Positions 15,278 through 23,473 of a stretch of DNA of 64,000 nucleotides are shown here, one piece after another. The position numbers and the translations under genes are program-made. The notes beneath the pieces were generated by a model. The model saw only the letters and a program-made list of their open reading frames with translations, made no database searches and was not told where the DNA came from. The stretch lies in the NCBI RefSeq assembly GCF_013167215.1, contig NZ_JABJWY010000037.1:74050-138049 (forward strand), in the 5' to 3' direction. This DNA comes from Sphingobacterium prati. GTDB taxonomy: Bacteria > Bacteroidota > Bacteroidia > Sphingobacteriales > Sphingobacteriaceae. Position 1 is the stretch's first letter. Every line of letters begins with the position of its first letter.

Positions 15278-16897
15278 GTGAAAGCGAGACAACTTATTCT
15301 TTTGTGCATTTTTGCATTAGCTTACTATACACCACTGCACGCGAACAAAGTAGATTCCTTATTGAAGGTACTGGATAAAGCAATCCATAATCGGGCTGTT
15401 TATTTAGCTGCCAAGATTCACCGGATTGACGCTATCAAAGGCCAATTGAAAAGCCACCCGGCAGCCATGAAACGGTACGAGATCCAGAATCAGCTAATTT
15501 TTGAATATCAGACGTTAAACTGTGACTCTTCATTGGCTTATATAGACGGCAATATTGCGATAGCCAACCAGCTTAACGATAAGATGCTCATGACAGAAAG
15601 CCAAGTCAAATTGGCTTTTGTTCTTTCCATCTCTGGATTGTTTACCCAGGCATGGGATGTACTGAAGCAAATCGATTATGATGGACTGCCTCAGCACCTG
15701 AAGGTCCTCTACCACTGGAGCACTATCCGTTATTATGAAAATTTGATCAAATACACTGACCACGATAATTACAATAGGGAATACGAAAGTGAAATTGCCA
15801 AATCCAGAAGCAGCCTTATGGGGCTGCTCGACCCAAACTCGGATATGTACCTCAAGGAAAAATCATTTAAGCTCAAAGCAGAGGGTATGTTCAAAGAGTC
15901 CGGGGATATCCAGCTGCATCTGTTCAAAAAGGAAAAAAGTGATACACATGGCTATGGGATGTCTGCAATGGGTATTGCGATGATCGCTAAAGAACTGGGA
16001 AAAGCGCAATTGACGGAAGAATATCTTATTATGGCCGCAATTACAGATGTCCGACTGGCGATTAAAGAAAACGAGTCATTATTGACCTTGGCGATTTACT
16101 TGAATAAAAAGGGTGATGTGAATAGAGCCTTTGCCTATATTCAGGCTGCTCTGGACGATGCCAACTATTACAATTCGCGCTTTCGCAATACTGTTATCGC
16201 ACGCACACAACCTATTATTGAAGCGACCTATCTTGCCAAGATCGATCAACAGCGGAAAAATTTGCGTCTATATGCAATCGTAATCAGCATATTTGCGGTT
16301 ATTTTAATCCTTACACTCTATTTCTTATTTAAGCAGATGAAGATCGTATCCCGTGCCCGAAAGAAACTCAATATGACTAACGGGCAGCTGATCCTCGTCA
16401 ACCACAAATTGGACGAGGCTAATCTTGTACGTGAACGTTATATCGGCTATTACCTCAACCAATGTGCGGTATATCTGGAGAAACTGGATGATTTTAGAAA
16501 AAATGTGTACCGTAAGGTCAAAAGCCGCCAGCTGGATGACTTACAACAGCTGACTTCTTCCAATGAATCCCTGGAAAAATACGCGCAGGATCTTTACGCT
16601 GATTTTGATCGGACTTTTTTGGAGGTATATCCCAATTTTGTTGATGAATTTAACAACCTGCTCCGGCCGGATGAACAGTACCAGCTGAAAAAGGATAAAC
16701 TCAATACCGAGCTCCGTATTTTTGCCCTGATTCGCCTTGGGATTTCTGATGTTAATCAGATTGCTATCTTTCTGCGCTATTCGATGCAAACCATCTATAA
16801 TTATAAGAGCAAAGTAAAGAGTAAGGCTATTGATGATGCCCAGCATTTTGAAGAAAAAGTACGAAAATTGGGTGGAGTATCCACAAATCAATTCTAA
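15278..16897 (+). CDS. DUF6377 membrane-bound sensor/transcription regulator
   Basis: 539 residues if the GTG at 15278 is used, which puts a signal/anchor segment (ARQLILLCIFALAYYTPLHA) at the N-terminus; an in-frame TTG at 15257 is the alternative. A long helical TPR-like region (about 25-320) would face the periplasm. It is followed by a transmembrane helix near 329-352 and a cytoplasmic DUF6377 part ending in an HTH (about 475-520: ELRIFALIRLGISDVNQIAIFL, then QTIYNYKSKVKSKA). This layout is a recurrent PUL regulator in Bacteroidota. Placed directly before the mannoside-degrading genes, it probably senses their oligosaccharide and activates them. Its DNA site cannot be named. Confidence 0.88.
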   Translation: MKARQLILLCIFALAYYTPLHANKVDSLLKVLDKAIHNRAVYLAAKIHRIDAIKGQLKSHPAAMKRYEIQNQLIFEYQTLNCDSSLAYIDGNIAIANQLNDKMLMTESQVKLAFVLSISGLFTQAWDVLKQIDYDGLPQHLKVLYHWSTIRYYENLIKYTDHDNYNREYESEIAKSRSSLMGLLDPNSDMYLKEKSFKLKAEGMFKESGDIQLHLFKKEKSDTHGYGMSAMGIAMIAKELGKAQLTEEYLIMAAITDVRLAIKENESLLTLAIYLNKKGDVNRAFAYIQAALDDANYYNSRFRNTVIARTQPIIEATYLAKIDQQRKNLRLYAIVISIFAVILILTLYFLFKQMKIVSRARKKLNMTNGQLILVNHKLDEANLVRERYIGYYLNQCAVYLEKLDDFRKNVYRKVKSRQLDDLQQLTSSNESLEKYAQDLYADFDRTFLEVYPNFVDEFNNLLRPDEQYQLKKDKLNTELRIFALIRLGISDVNQIAIFLRYSMQTIYNYKSKVKSKAIDDAQHFEEKVRKLGGVSTNQF

Positions 16898-16984
16898 ATC
16901 ATTTACCAAAACAGCTTACTTGATGTTTTGTAACTAATTGTCTGTTAGTTTATTGTTGTATTTTATTCGTTATAATCGTTTACT

Positions 16985-17018
16985 AAGAGCCCTACTCGCA
17001 CATGCAAGTAGGGCTCTT
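16985..17018 (+). terminator. Hairpin after the DUF6377 gene
   Basis: Perfect 12-bp stem AAGAGCCCTACT (16985-16996) / AGTAGGGCTCTT (17007-17018) with a 10-base loop. The following sequence is only moderately T-rich. It separates the regulator transcript from the enzyme operon. Confidence 0.65.
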
Positions 17019-17122
17019 GCGTTATACATTTGTTTTTAAGGAAATGCCGATAGAACCAATACCAATTTAATAAATCTATTTTTACGTTTTACCTATCGTC
17101 ATCCTTGTACAACTTCAATCTT

Positions 17123-18532
17123 ATGGGAAATTATTCTAGAAAAATCTTTTTGGCAGGATTTGCCGTTCTCCTGTCTTTGGGAACAGCTGTCCGGACTGTT
17201 GCGCAACAAATTTCACCTTTTAAGGATGGCGACCGCGTGGTCTTTTTGGGAAATAGTATTACGGATGGTGGGCATTATCATGCTTATATCTGGTTGTATT
17301 ACCTGACGCGTTTTCCCGAAATGAAACTGAAGATGTTCAACGTGGGGATCGGTGGTGATCGGGTGGTCGATATGCTCAGAAGGTTGGATGGCGATGTGTT
17401 CAGCAAGCAGCCTACTGTATTGATCACTACTTTCGGTATGAACGATTCAGGCTATTTTGAATATAACGGTGATCAGCCAGAGGTTTTTGCTAATGCCAAG
17501 GTAAAAGAGTCATACGATGGCTATAAAGAAATGGAAAAACGATACAAAGGGTTGGTCGATACCCGCCTGGTATTGCTGGGAAGTACTCCTTATGATGAAA
17601 ATGTGGTGATCAAGGATAATAAGCCCTTTAAAAATAAAAATAAGGCTATGAAACGTATTGTTGATTTTCAGCGTGAATCGGCCAAAAGCAATGGCTGGGA
17701 ATTCTATGATTTCAATCAGCCGATCAGCGCAATCAATGCGAATTTTCAGCAAAAGGATCCGACCTTCACCATATCGGGAAGCGACCGCGTGCACCCAGAT
17801 AATAACGGGCATATGGTCATGGCTTACTTATTTTTGAAAGCTCAGGGATTTGCCGGTCAGGGGGTAGCCACAGTGGGGATTGACGCGACAAAACAACGTG
17901 TGATAGAAGCAAAGAACTGTGGGGTTGAAAATGTCAAAAAGGCTGGAAATAACCTCAGTTTTGATTATCTCGCGGCGGCACTGCCTTATCCCATGGATAC
18001 GGTCGCTAGAGGCTGGGGAGCTAAATATAGCCAGCACGATGCGGTTAATATTGTCCCTTTTATGGAAGAAATGAATCAGGAAATCTTGCAGGTAAAGGGA
18101 CTTAAAGGAAACTACACCTTATGGATTGACGATCAGGAAATCGGTGTATGGTCTGCTGCGGATCTCGACAAAGGAATCAATCTGGCGAACCAGACACGGA
18201 CACCCCAATATCAGCAGGCCTTGAAAGTGATGTTTCTCAATGAAGAACGCTGGGAGATTGAACGCCGTTTCCGGGATCTGGCCTGGGTGCAGTACAATTT
18301 TTTTCTCCCAAAAGGATTGTTGAATGCCGACAATCGCAAAGCCATCGAGGTCATGGACCAACATGTGGCCACAGATGGTTGGTTGCGCGCAAAAAGAGAT
18401 CTCTATGCCAAAGCGATGTATCCTGAGGTTCGCGCGGCCTGGCAAAACCAGATTGATGATCTGCAGCAGCGGATGAATGAAGTTAATCAACCTATTAAAC
18501 GGTCGGTGCGTCTTGTACAGCTGAAAAAATAA
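17123..18532 (+). CDS. SGNH/GDSL-family esterase
   Basis: 469 residues from the ATG at 17123, with a signal peptide (IFLAGFAVLLSLGTAVRTVAQQ). SGNH blocks are visible: block I GNSITDGG with nucleophile Ser45, block II Gly in NVGIGGDRV, block III FGMNDSG with Asn, and block V D221-x2-H224 (SDRVHPDNNGH). These are the marks of a carbohydrate esterase or lipase-like hydrolase that removes acyl groups. Beyond the catalytic domain (to about residue 240) lie roughly 230 residues of unrecognised sequence. It is the first gene of the enzyme operon, 4 bp before the GH38 gene, so removal of O-acetyl or similar groups from a mannose-rich glycan is likely. The actual acyl group is unknown. Confidence 0.88.
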   Translation: MGNYSRKIFLAGFAVLLSLGTAVRTVAQQISPFKDGDRVVFLGNSITDGGHYHAYIWLYYLTRFPEMKLKMFNVGIGGDRVVDMLRRLDGDVFSKQPTVLITTFGMNDSGYFEYNGDQPEVFANAKVKESYDGYKEMEKRYKGLVDTRLVLLGSTPYDENVVIKDNKPFKNKNKAMKRIVDFQRESAKSNGWEFYDFNQPISAINANFQQKDPTFTISGSDRVHPDNNGHMVMAYLFLKAQGFAGQGVATVGIDATKQRVIEAKNCGVENVKKAGNNLSFDYLAAALPYPMDTVARGWGAKYSQHDAVNIVPFMEEMNQEILQVKGLKGNYTLWIDDQEIGVWSAADLDKGINLANQTRTPQYQQALKVMFLNEERWEIERRFRDLAWVQYNFFLPKGLLNADNRKAIEVMDQHVATDGWLRAKRDLYAKAMYPEVRAAWQNQIDDLQQRMNEVNQPIKRSVRLVQLKK

Positions 18533-18536
18533 CGGG

Positions 18537-21110
18537 ATGGCGGGGTTGAAAAAAATAGCAATCATTTTGGGGCTTGCGTTGGTATCGGCCGCTGGACTGC
18601 AGGGGCAGCAGCAGGCTTATTTTGTCGATGGTTATCACGGCGGGGTTTACGGACACTACCCACTTTGGGTAACAACATTTATGCTCGACCAACTGGAAGG
18701 GGAGCCAAGCTGGCGAATTGGACTTGAGATCGAACCGGAGACCTGGGATACAGTCAAGGTTAAGGATCCTGCTGGCTATGCACGCATGAAGGAATGGGCG
18801 AAGGATCCACGCCTGGATTTCACAAATCCAACCTATGCGCAACCTTATCTGTATAATATCTCTGGTGAAAGTATCATTCGCCAATTTACTTATGGCATGG
18901 CGAAATATCAATCGCATTTTCCGGGTATTAATTTTACAACCTATGCTGTGGAAGAACCTTGTTTTACAAGCAGTCTACCCCAGGTCCTCCGGCAATTCGG
19001 ATTTCAGTATGCGGTACTTAAATCTCCAAATACCTGCTGGGGAGGCTACATCAGGGCACATGGTGGTCAATTTCTGAATTGGGAAGGGCCCGATGGTACG
19101 GCAATACTTACGGTACCCCGTTATGCAAACGAGGCTTTTGAAAAAAACTCCACCTGGCAGACTACGGCCTGGGCCAATACAGTAGATTATTGGAAGAGTT
19201 GTTATGAAGCTGGAATTATGAATCCAGTCGGTATGTGCTATCAGGATGCCGGATGGAAAAATGGTCCGTGGATAGGAACGGGCGACCAGGTAAAAAATAA
19301 TGTGCGTTACACCACCTGGACGGAATATTTTCGGTCGATCCCAGCTGGACGAGCTGTGCCAACCTGGAAAATGGGGCAGGAGGACATTTTGGTCAACTTA
19401 ATGTGGGGTAGCCAAGTGCTGCAACGCATTGCACAACAGGTGCGCCAAGCGGAAAACAGGATACTGCAAGCTGAAAAAATCGGTGCCATGGCTTTTATGG
19501 ATCATGGTTTTGTACCGGATGGTAAACGCCTTGACGAAGCCTGGCGAACGTTGATGATGGCCCAGCACCACGATTCCTGGATTGTACCTTACAATAAGTT
19601 GCATCAGGACCAGACTTGGGCGCAGGCGATCGAGAACTGGACCAACAATACCCTGAACATTGCGGATCAATTAATCCAGCAGGCAAATGCTTCTTATGCC
19701 ACTTCCACGCGGAGTACTAATTCGGAATTGGGCTATATCCGGGTTTATAATACGCTAGCCCAACACCGAAAGGAATGGGTACAGGTGCGCTTACCTGAAC
19801 ATGTGGATGATGTCACCGTGTGGACTGGAAAACTGGAGAAATTGCCTGCACAGTGCTATCAAACCGATAAGGGTAAAGTCCTGGAATTTGAAGCAGAGGT
19901 GAATGGCTTTGGCTATGCTACCTATCAGCTTAGGGCAGCTCAGCCTATTAAGCTAGGGCAATCTAAATCGGATGAACCGAAAAAGATCGTTCGTTTTGAC
20001 AACGAAGGCAACTGTATTCTCGAAAATGAATTGTACAAGATTGTGCTGGACAAAAAGCAGGGGGGAACAATCAAGAGTCTGATTGCCAAATATGCAAATC
20101 AAAAGGAATTTGCTACACAAGAGGAGGAGTATCGGATGGGGGAAATCGCAGGGCATTTTTATGAAGAGGGGAAATTTTATTCTTCAAAGGATAGCCCCGT
20201 AACGTTCACTGTCGTACAGGATGATGGGTTGAAAACAACGGTTAAAATAACAGGGAATATCAATGGGCATCCTTTTGTTCAGTTACTGTCGCTAGTGGCA
20301 GGACAGCAACGCATCGATATGGATCTGACGATAGACTGGAAAGGCAATGTTGGAATCGGTGAATATAAGCAACAACAGAAATGGACAGCTAATAGACGCG
20401 CTTTTACCGACGATCGCTATAAGTTGAAAGTCATGTTTCCATCAACTGTAAACAGGGGGAAAATAGCTAAAAATGCACCATTTGATGTCACAGAAAGTGG
20501 TCTGGAGGATACCTTTTTTGGTCAATGGGACCAGATTAAGAACAACGTTGTGTTGAACTGGGTAGACCTCTTTGACGAAAATAGCCAATATGGTCTCGCC
20601 GTACTGACCGACCATACGGGGTCCTATGTCCATGGCAAGGAATTTCCATTGAGTCTGACTGCACAATACTCCGGGTTGGGATTGTGGGGGATGGATTATA
20701 AGATTACGGGGCCATTACACATGCGCTATGCGTTGATACCTCATGAAAAAAACTGGAATATAGCGCGTATCGCAGACCGAAGCAATGCCTGGAACGAACC
20801 GCTATTAGCATCCTATCATCTCAATATCGAAGCCAGAGATCGACAGTTGATCGAACTCTCGGATGATAATTTGGAGATATCGGCCTTGCAGTTGGACCAT
20901 GCACAACTTAACTTACGCCTGTTTAATACGGGTAATAAACAGGCTTCGTCAACTGTCACGATAAACTTCCCCGCGACTTCGCTACAGGAAGTCCTGCTGA
21001 ATGGTGAGCACAAAGGGGATATTTCCTTTAGAAAGATGGCGAAGGATAGGAAAGCTTTTGTTGTGCAGCTGCCACAATTCGGAATCAGGACCTTTAAAGT
21101 CAATAAATAG
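18537..21110 (+). CDS. GH38-type alpha-mannosidase, divergent active site
   Basis: 857 residues with a signal peptide ending about AAGLQGQQQ. The family call rests on the LMMAQHHDSW motif (about 340-349), equivalent to the conserved QHHDA of GH38. Overall architecture also fits: N-terminal catalytic region, helical middle with LMWGSQVLQR, and large C-terminal beta domains. The N-terminal metal site, usually H-x-H-x-D, instead reads DGYHGGVYGH (about 31-40). The usual nucleophile-Asp region reads TTYAVEEPCF (about 133-142). This is either a distinct GH38 subgroup or a related family. The expected role is release of alpha-mannose from branched manno-oligosaccharides. It lies in an operon with the SGNH esterase upstream and a GH92 24 bp downstream. 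Confidence 0.8.
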   Translation: MAGLKKIAIILGLALVSAAGLQGQQQAYFVDGYHGGVYGHYPLWVTTFMLDQLEGEPSWRIGLEIEPETWDTVKVKDPAGYARMKEWAKDPRLDFTNPTYAQPYLYNISGESIIRQFTYGMAKYQSHFPGINFTTYAVEEPCFTSSLPQVLRQFGFQYAVLKSPNTCWGGYIRAHGGQFLNWEGPDGTAILTVPRYANEAFEKNSTWQTTAWANTVDYWKSCYEAGIMNPVGMCYQDAGWKNGPWIGTGDQVKNNVRYTTWTEYFRSIPAGRAVPTWKMGQEDILVNLMWGSQVLQRIAQQVRQAENRILQAEKIGAMAFMDHGFVPDGKRLDEAWRTLMMAQHHDSWIVPYNKLHQDQTWAQAIENWTNNTLNIADQLIQQANASYATSTRSTNSELGYIRVYNTLAQHRKEWVQVRLPEHVDDVTVWTGKLEKLPAQCYQTDKGKVLEFEAEVNGFGYATYQLRAAQPIKLGQSKSDEPKKIVRFDNEGNCILENELYKIVLDKKQGGTIKSLIAKYANQKEFATQEEEYRMGEIAGHFYEEGKFYSSKDSPVTFTVVQDDGLKTTVKITGNINGHPFVQLLSLVAGQQRIDMDLTIDWKGNVGIGEYKQQQKWTANRRAFTDDRYKLKVMFPSTVNRGKIAKNAPFDVTESGLEDTFFGQWDQIKNNVVLNWVDLFDENSQYGLAVLTDHTGSYVHGKEFPLSLTAQYSGLGLWGMDYKITGPLHMRYALIPHEKNWNIARIADRSNAWNEPLLASYHLNIEARDRQLIELSDDNLEISALQLDHAQLNLRLFNTGNKQASSTVTINFPATSLQEVLLNGEHKGDISFRKMAKDRKAFVVQLPQFGIRTFKVNK

Positions 21111-21133
21111 AACCTTTAAAACGATAAATCAAT

Positions 21134-23473
21134 ATGAATAAATTATATGGACTGCTATCTTGTTTTGTTATCGCGCTAATCGTGTCTTCGACATCGTGTG
21201 CTAGTCGCCGATATCATCCTGTTCCCAGTCCAGCAGACTATGTCAATCCATTTATTGGTGCCAGTACAAGTGTTGGTGCCGCAGGTACTTATCATGGTTT
21301 GGGAAAGACTTTTCCGGGGGCAACGACACCCTATGGCATGGTGCAGGTGAGCCCTAACACGATTACAGGCGGTGACAACAGCCCAGGGTATAGTTACGAG
21401 CATCGCAGTATTGAAGGTTTTGCCTTCACGCAGATGAGTGGAGTAGGCTGGTACGGCGATCTCGGAAATTTTCTGGTGATGCCTACCATCGGTAAGTTGC
21501 ATACCATTGCGGGTAAGGACGATGGTAGTGTGAGAGGCTACCGTTCGCCTTACAACAAGTCCAGTGAGGTCGCTCAGGCTGGATATTATGCAGTTGATCT
21601 TGAACGGTATCATATTCGCGTGGAGGCTACCGCTGCACCACATAGCGGTATGCTTCGTTTTACCTTTCCGCAAAGTAAGGAATCACGTATTCAGATTGAC
21701 CTGGCGCGTCGCGTTGGCGGCACAGCGATACAGCAATATGTCCGAAAAGTAGATGACTATAGTATTCAGGGATGGATGCGCTGTACGCCTGAGGGGGGCG
21801 GCTGGGGCGATGGCGATGGTAAGGCGGATTATACGGTTTACTTTTATGCACGCTTCGATAAACCACTAAAAAAACATGGTATCTGGTCGGCAGAAATCCC
21901 TGACGACTGGAAGCGTAAGCGTGACGATGTACAGTCCATCGCTTACCAAAATCGGTTAGCTGAAGCGAAAGTGTGGCCCGGAAAAAATGAACTGGAAGGG
22001 AAACACCTTGGCGTGTTCTCCGAATTTGAAACCCGACAGGGCGAGCAGGTCAATCTACAGGTCGGAATTTCCTTCGTCGATATGCAGGGCGCCGAAAATA
22101 ATTTTAAAAAGGAAATAGCAGGCAAAAATTTCGATCGTGTCCGTCGGGAAGCGAAAGAAATGTGGGATGCACAGCTATCAAAAATCGTTGTCAACGGCGG
22201 TACAAAGGATCAAAAAACGATCTTTTATACCTCAATGTACCATACCATGATTGATCCGCGCATTTTTACGGATGTCGATGGACGTTATACGGGCGGCGAC
22301 AACAGGATCCGCCATAGTGAGGGCTTTACCAAACGGACAATTTTTAGCGGCTGGGATGTCTTCCGGTCACAATTTCCGTTACAAACTTTGATCAACCCCA
22401 GCTTAGTAAATGATGAGCTCAATTCATTGATCAGTCTGGCTGATGAATCTGGAAAGGGCTATTTTGAACGCTGGGAATTATTAAATGCGTATTCTGGCTG
22501 CATGATCGGTAATCCTGCGCTATCGGTATTGGCAGATGCTTATGCGAAAGGGATACGCAATTACGATGTATCCAAAGCATTAACCTACGCCATCAATACC
22601 TCCAAACGGTTTGGCAACGATTCGTTAGGATACACTCCGGGGGCATTGAGCATTTCGAATACGCTGGAATATGCATACACCGACTGGTGCATAGCACAAC
22701 TGGCAAAAGGATTGAACAAGACGGAAACGGAACAAGTGTATTTGGACAAAAGTCAAGCTTACCGAAAGATATTTGATCCGGAAAAAGGCTGGTTCAGACC
22801 CCGGAAAAGTGACGGGTCATGGGAGGAATGGCCCGAGAATGCACGTACTAAAGAGTGGTATGGTACCATTGAAAGCAACCCCTATCAGCAGGGCTGGTTT
22901 GTGCCACATGATATTCCGGGCATGATCGAGTTGATGGGTGGGAAAGAAAAAACCTTAGCGGACCTAACAGATTTTTTTGAGAAGACGCCTGAAAATATGC
23001 TCTGGAACGACTATTATAATCATGCCAATGAGCCTGTACATTTAGTTCCGTTTTTGTTCAACCACCTGGATGCGGCCTACCTCACCCAAAAATGGACCCG
23101 TTACATCTGCGACAACGCGTATCGTAATGCCGTAGAGGGGATTGTGGGAAATGAGGATGTAGGACAGATGTCGGCTTGGTACGTGCTGGCTGCATCGGGA
23201 ATACATCCCTCTTGTCCGGGCTCAACACGCTTTGAAATAACAAGCCCCATATTCCAGGAATTGTCTTTTCAGCTGGATCCTAATTATTTCTCGGGTAAAA
23301 GTTTTCGCATTGTCGCTCATGATAATTCGGCGGATAATATATATATCCAGCGGGCAGTCCTAAACGGAAAGCCCTATGCTAAAAATTACATTGACTTTAA
23401 AGATATGGTGGCCGGGGCAACTTTGGAGCTCTATATGGGGTCTAATCCAAACAAAGACTGGGGGATCGAATGA
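21134..23473 (+). CDS. GH92 exo-alpha-mannosidase, lipoprotein
   Basis: 779 residues. The signal peptide ends in lipobox SSTSC (Cys22), so the enzyme is lipid-anchored, possibly on the cell surface. GH92 landmarks are the N-terminal DYVNPFIGA and NTFPGA-like KTFPGATTPYGMVQVSP, FSGWDVFRSQFPL, and HANEPVHLVPFLFN with the general acid at E633. The Ca/base motif region is VGNEDVGQMSAWYVL, near 669-683. GH92 enzymes remove alpha-1,2-, 1,3-, 1,4- or 1,6-linked mannose with inversion and need calcium. The stop overlaps the GH2 start by 4 bp (ATGA), indicating coupled translation. Linkage preference cannot be read from the sequence. Confidence 0.95.
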   Translation: MNKLYGLLSCFVIALIVSSTSCASRRYHPVPSPADYVNPFIGASTSVGAAGTYHGLGKTFPGATTPYGMVQVSPNTITGGDNSPGYSYEHRSIEGFAFTQMSGVGWYGDLGNFLVMPTIGKLHTIAGKDDGSVRGYRSPYNKSSEVAQAGYYAVDLERYHIRVEATAAPHSGMLRFTFPQSKESRIQIDLARRVGGTAIQQYVRKVDDYSIQGWMRCTPEGGGWGDGDGKADYTVYFYARFDKPLKKHGIWSAEIPDDWKRKRDDVQSIAYQNRLAEAKVWPGKNELEGKHLGVFSEFETRQGEQVNLQVGISFVDMQGAENNFKKEIAGKNFDRVRREAKEMWDAQLSKIVVNGGTKDQKTIFYTSMYHTMIDPRIFTDVDGRYTGGDNRIRHSEGFTKRTIFSGWDVFRSQFPLQTLINPSLVNDELNSLISLADESGKGYFERWELLNAYSGCMIGNPALSVLADAYAKGIRNYDVSKALTYAINTSKRFGNDSLGYTPGALSISNTLEYAYTDWCIAQLAKGLNKTETEQVYLDKSQAYRKIFDPEKGWFRPRKSDGSWEEWPENARTKEWYGTIESNPYQQGWFVPHDIPGMIELMGGKEKTLADLTDFFEKTPENMLWNDYYNHANEPVHLVPFLFNHLDAAYLTQKWTRYICDNAYRNAVEGIVGNEDVGQMSAWYVLAASGIHPSCPGSTRFEITSPIFQELSFQLDPNYFSGKSFRIVAHDNSADNIYIQRAVLNGKPYAKNYIDFKDMVAGATLELYMGSNPNKDWGIE

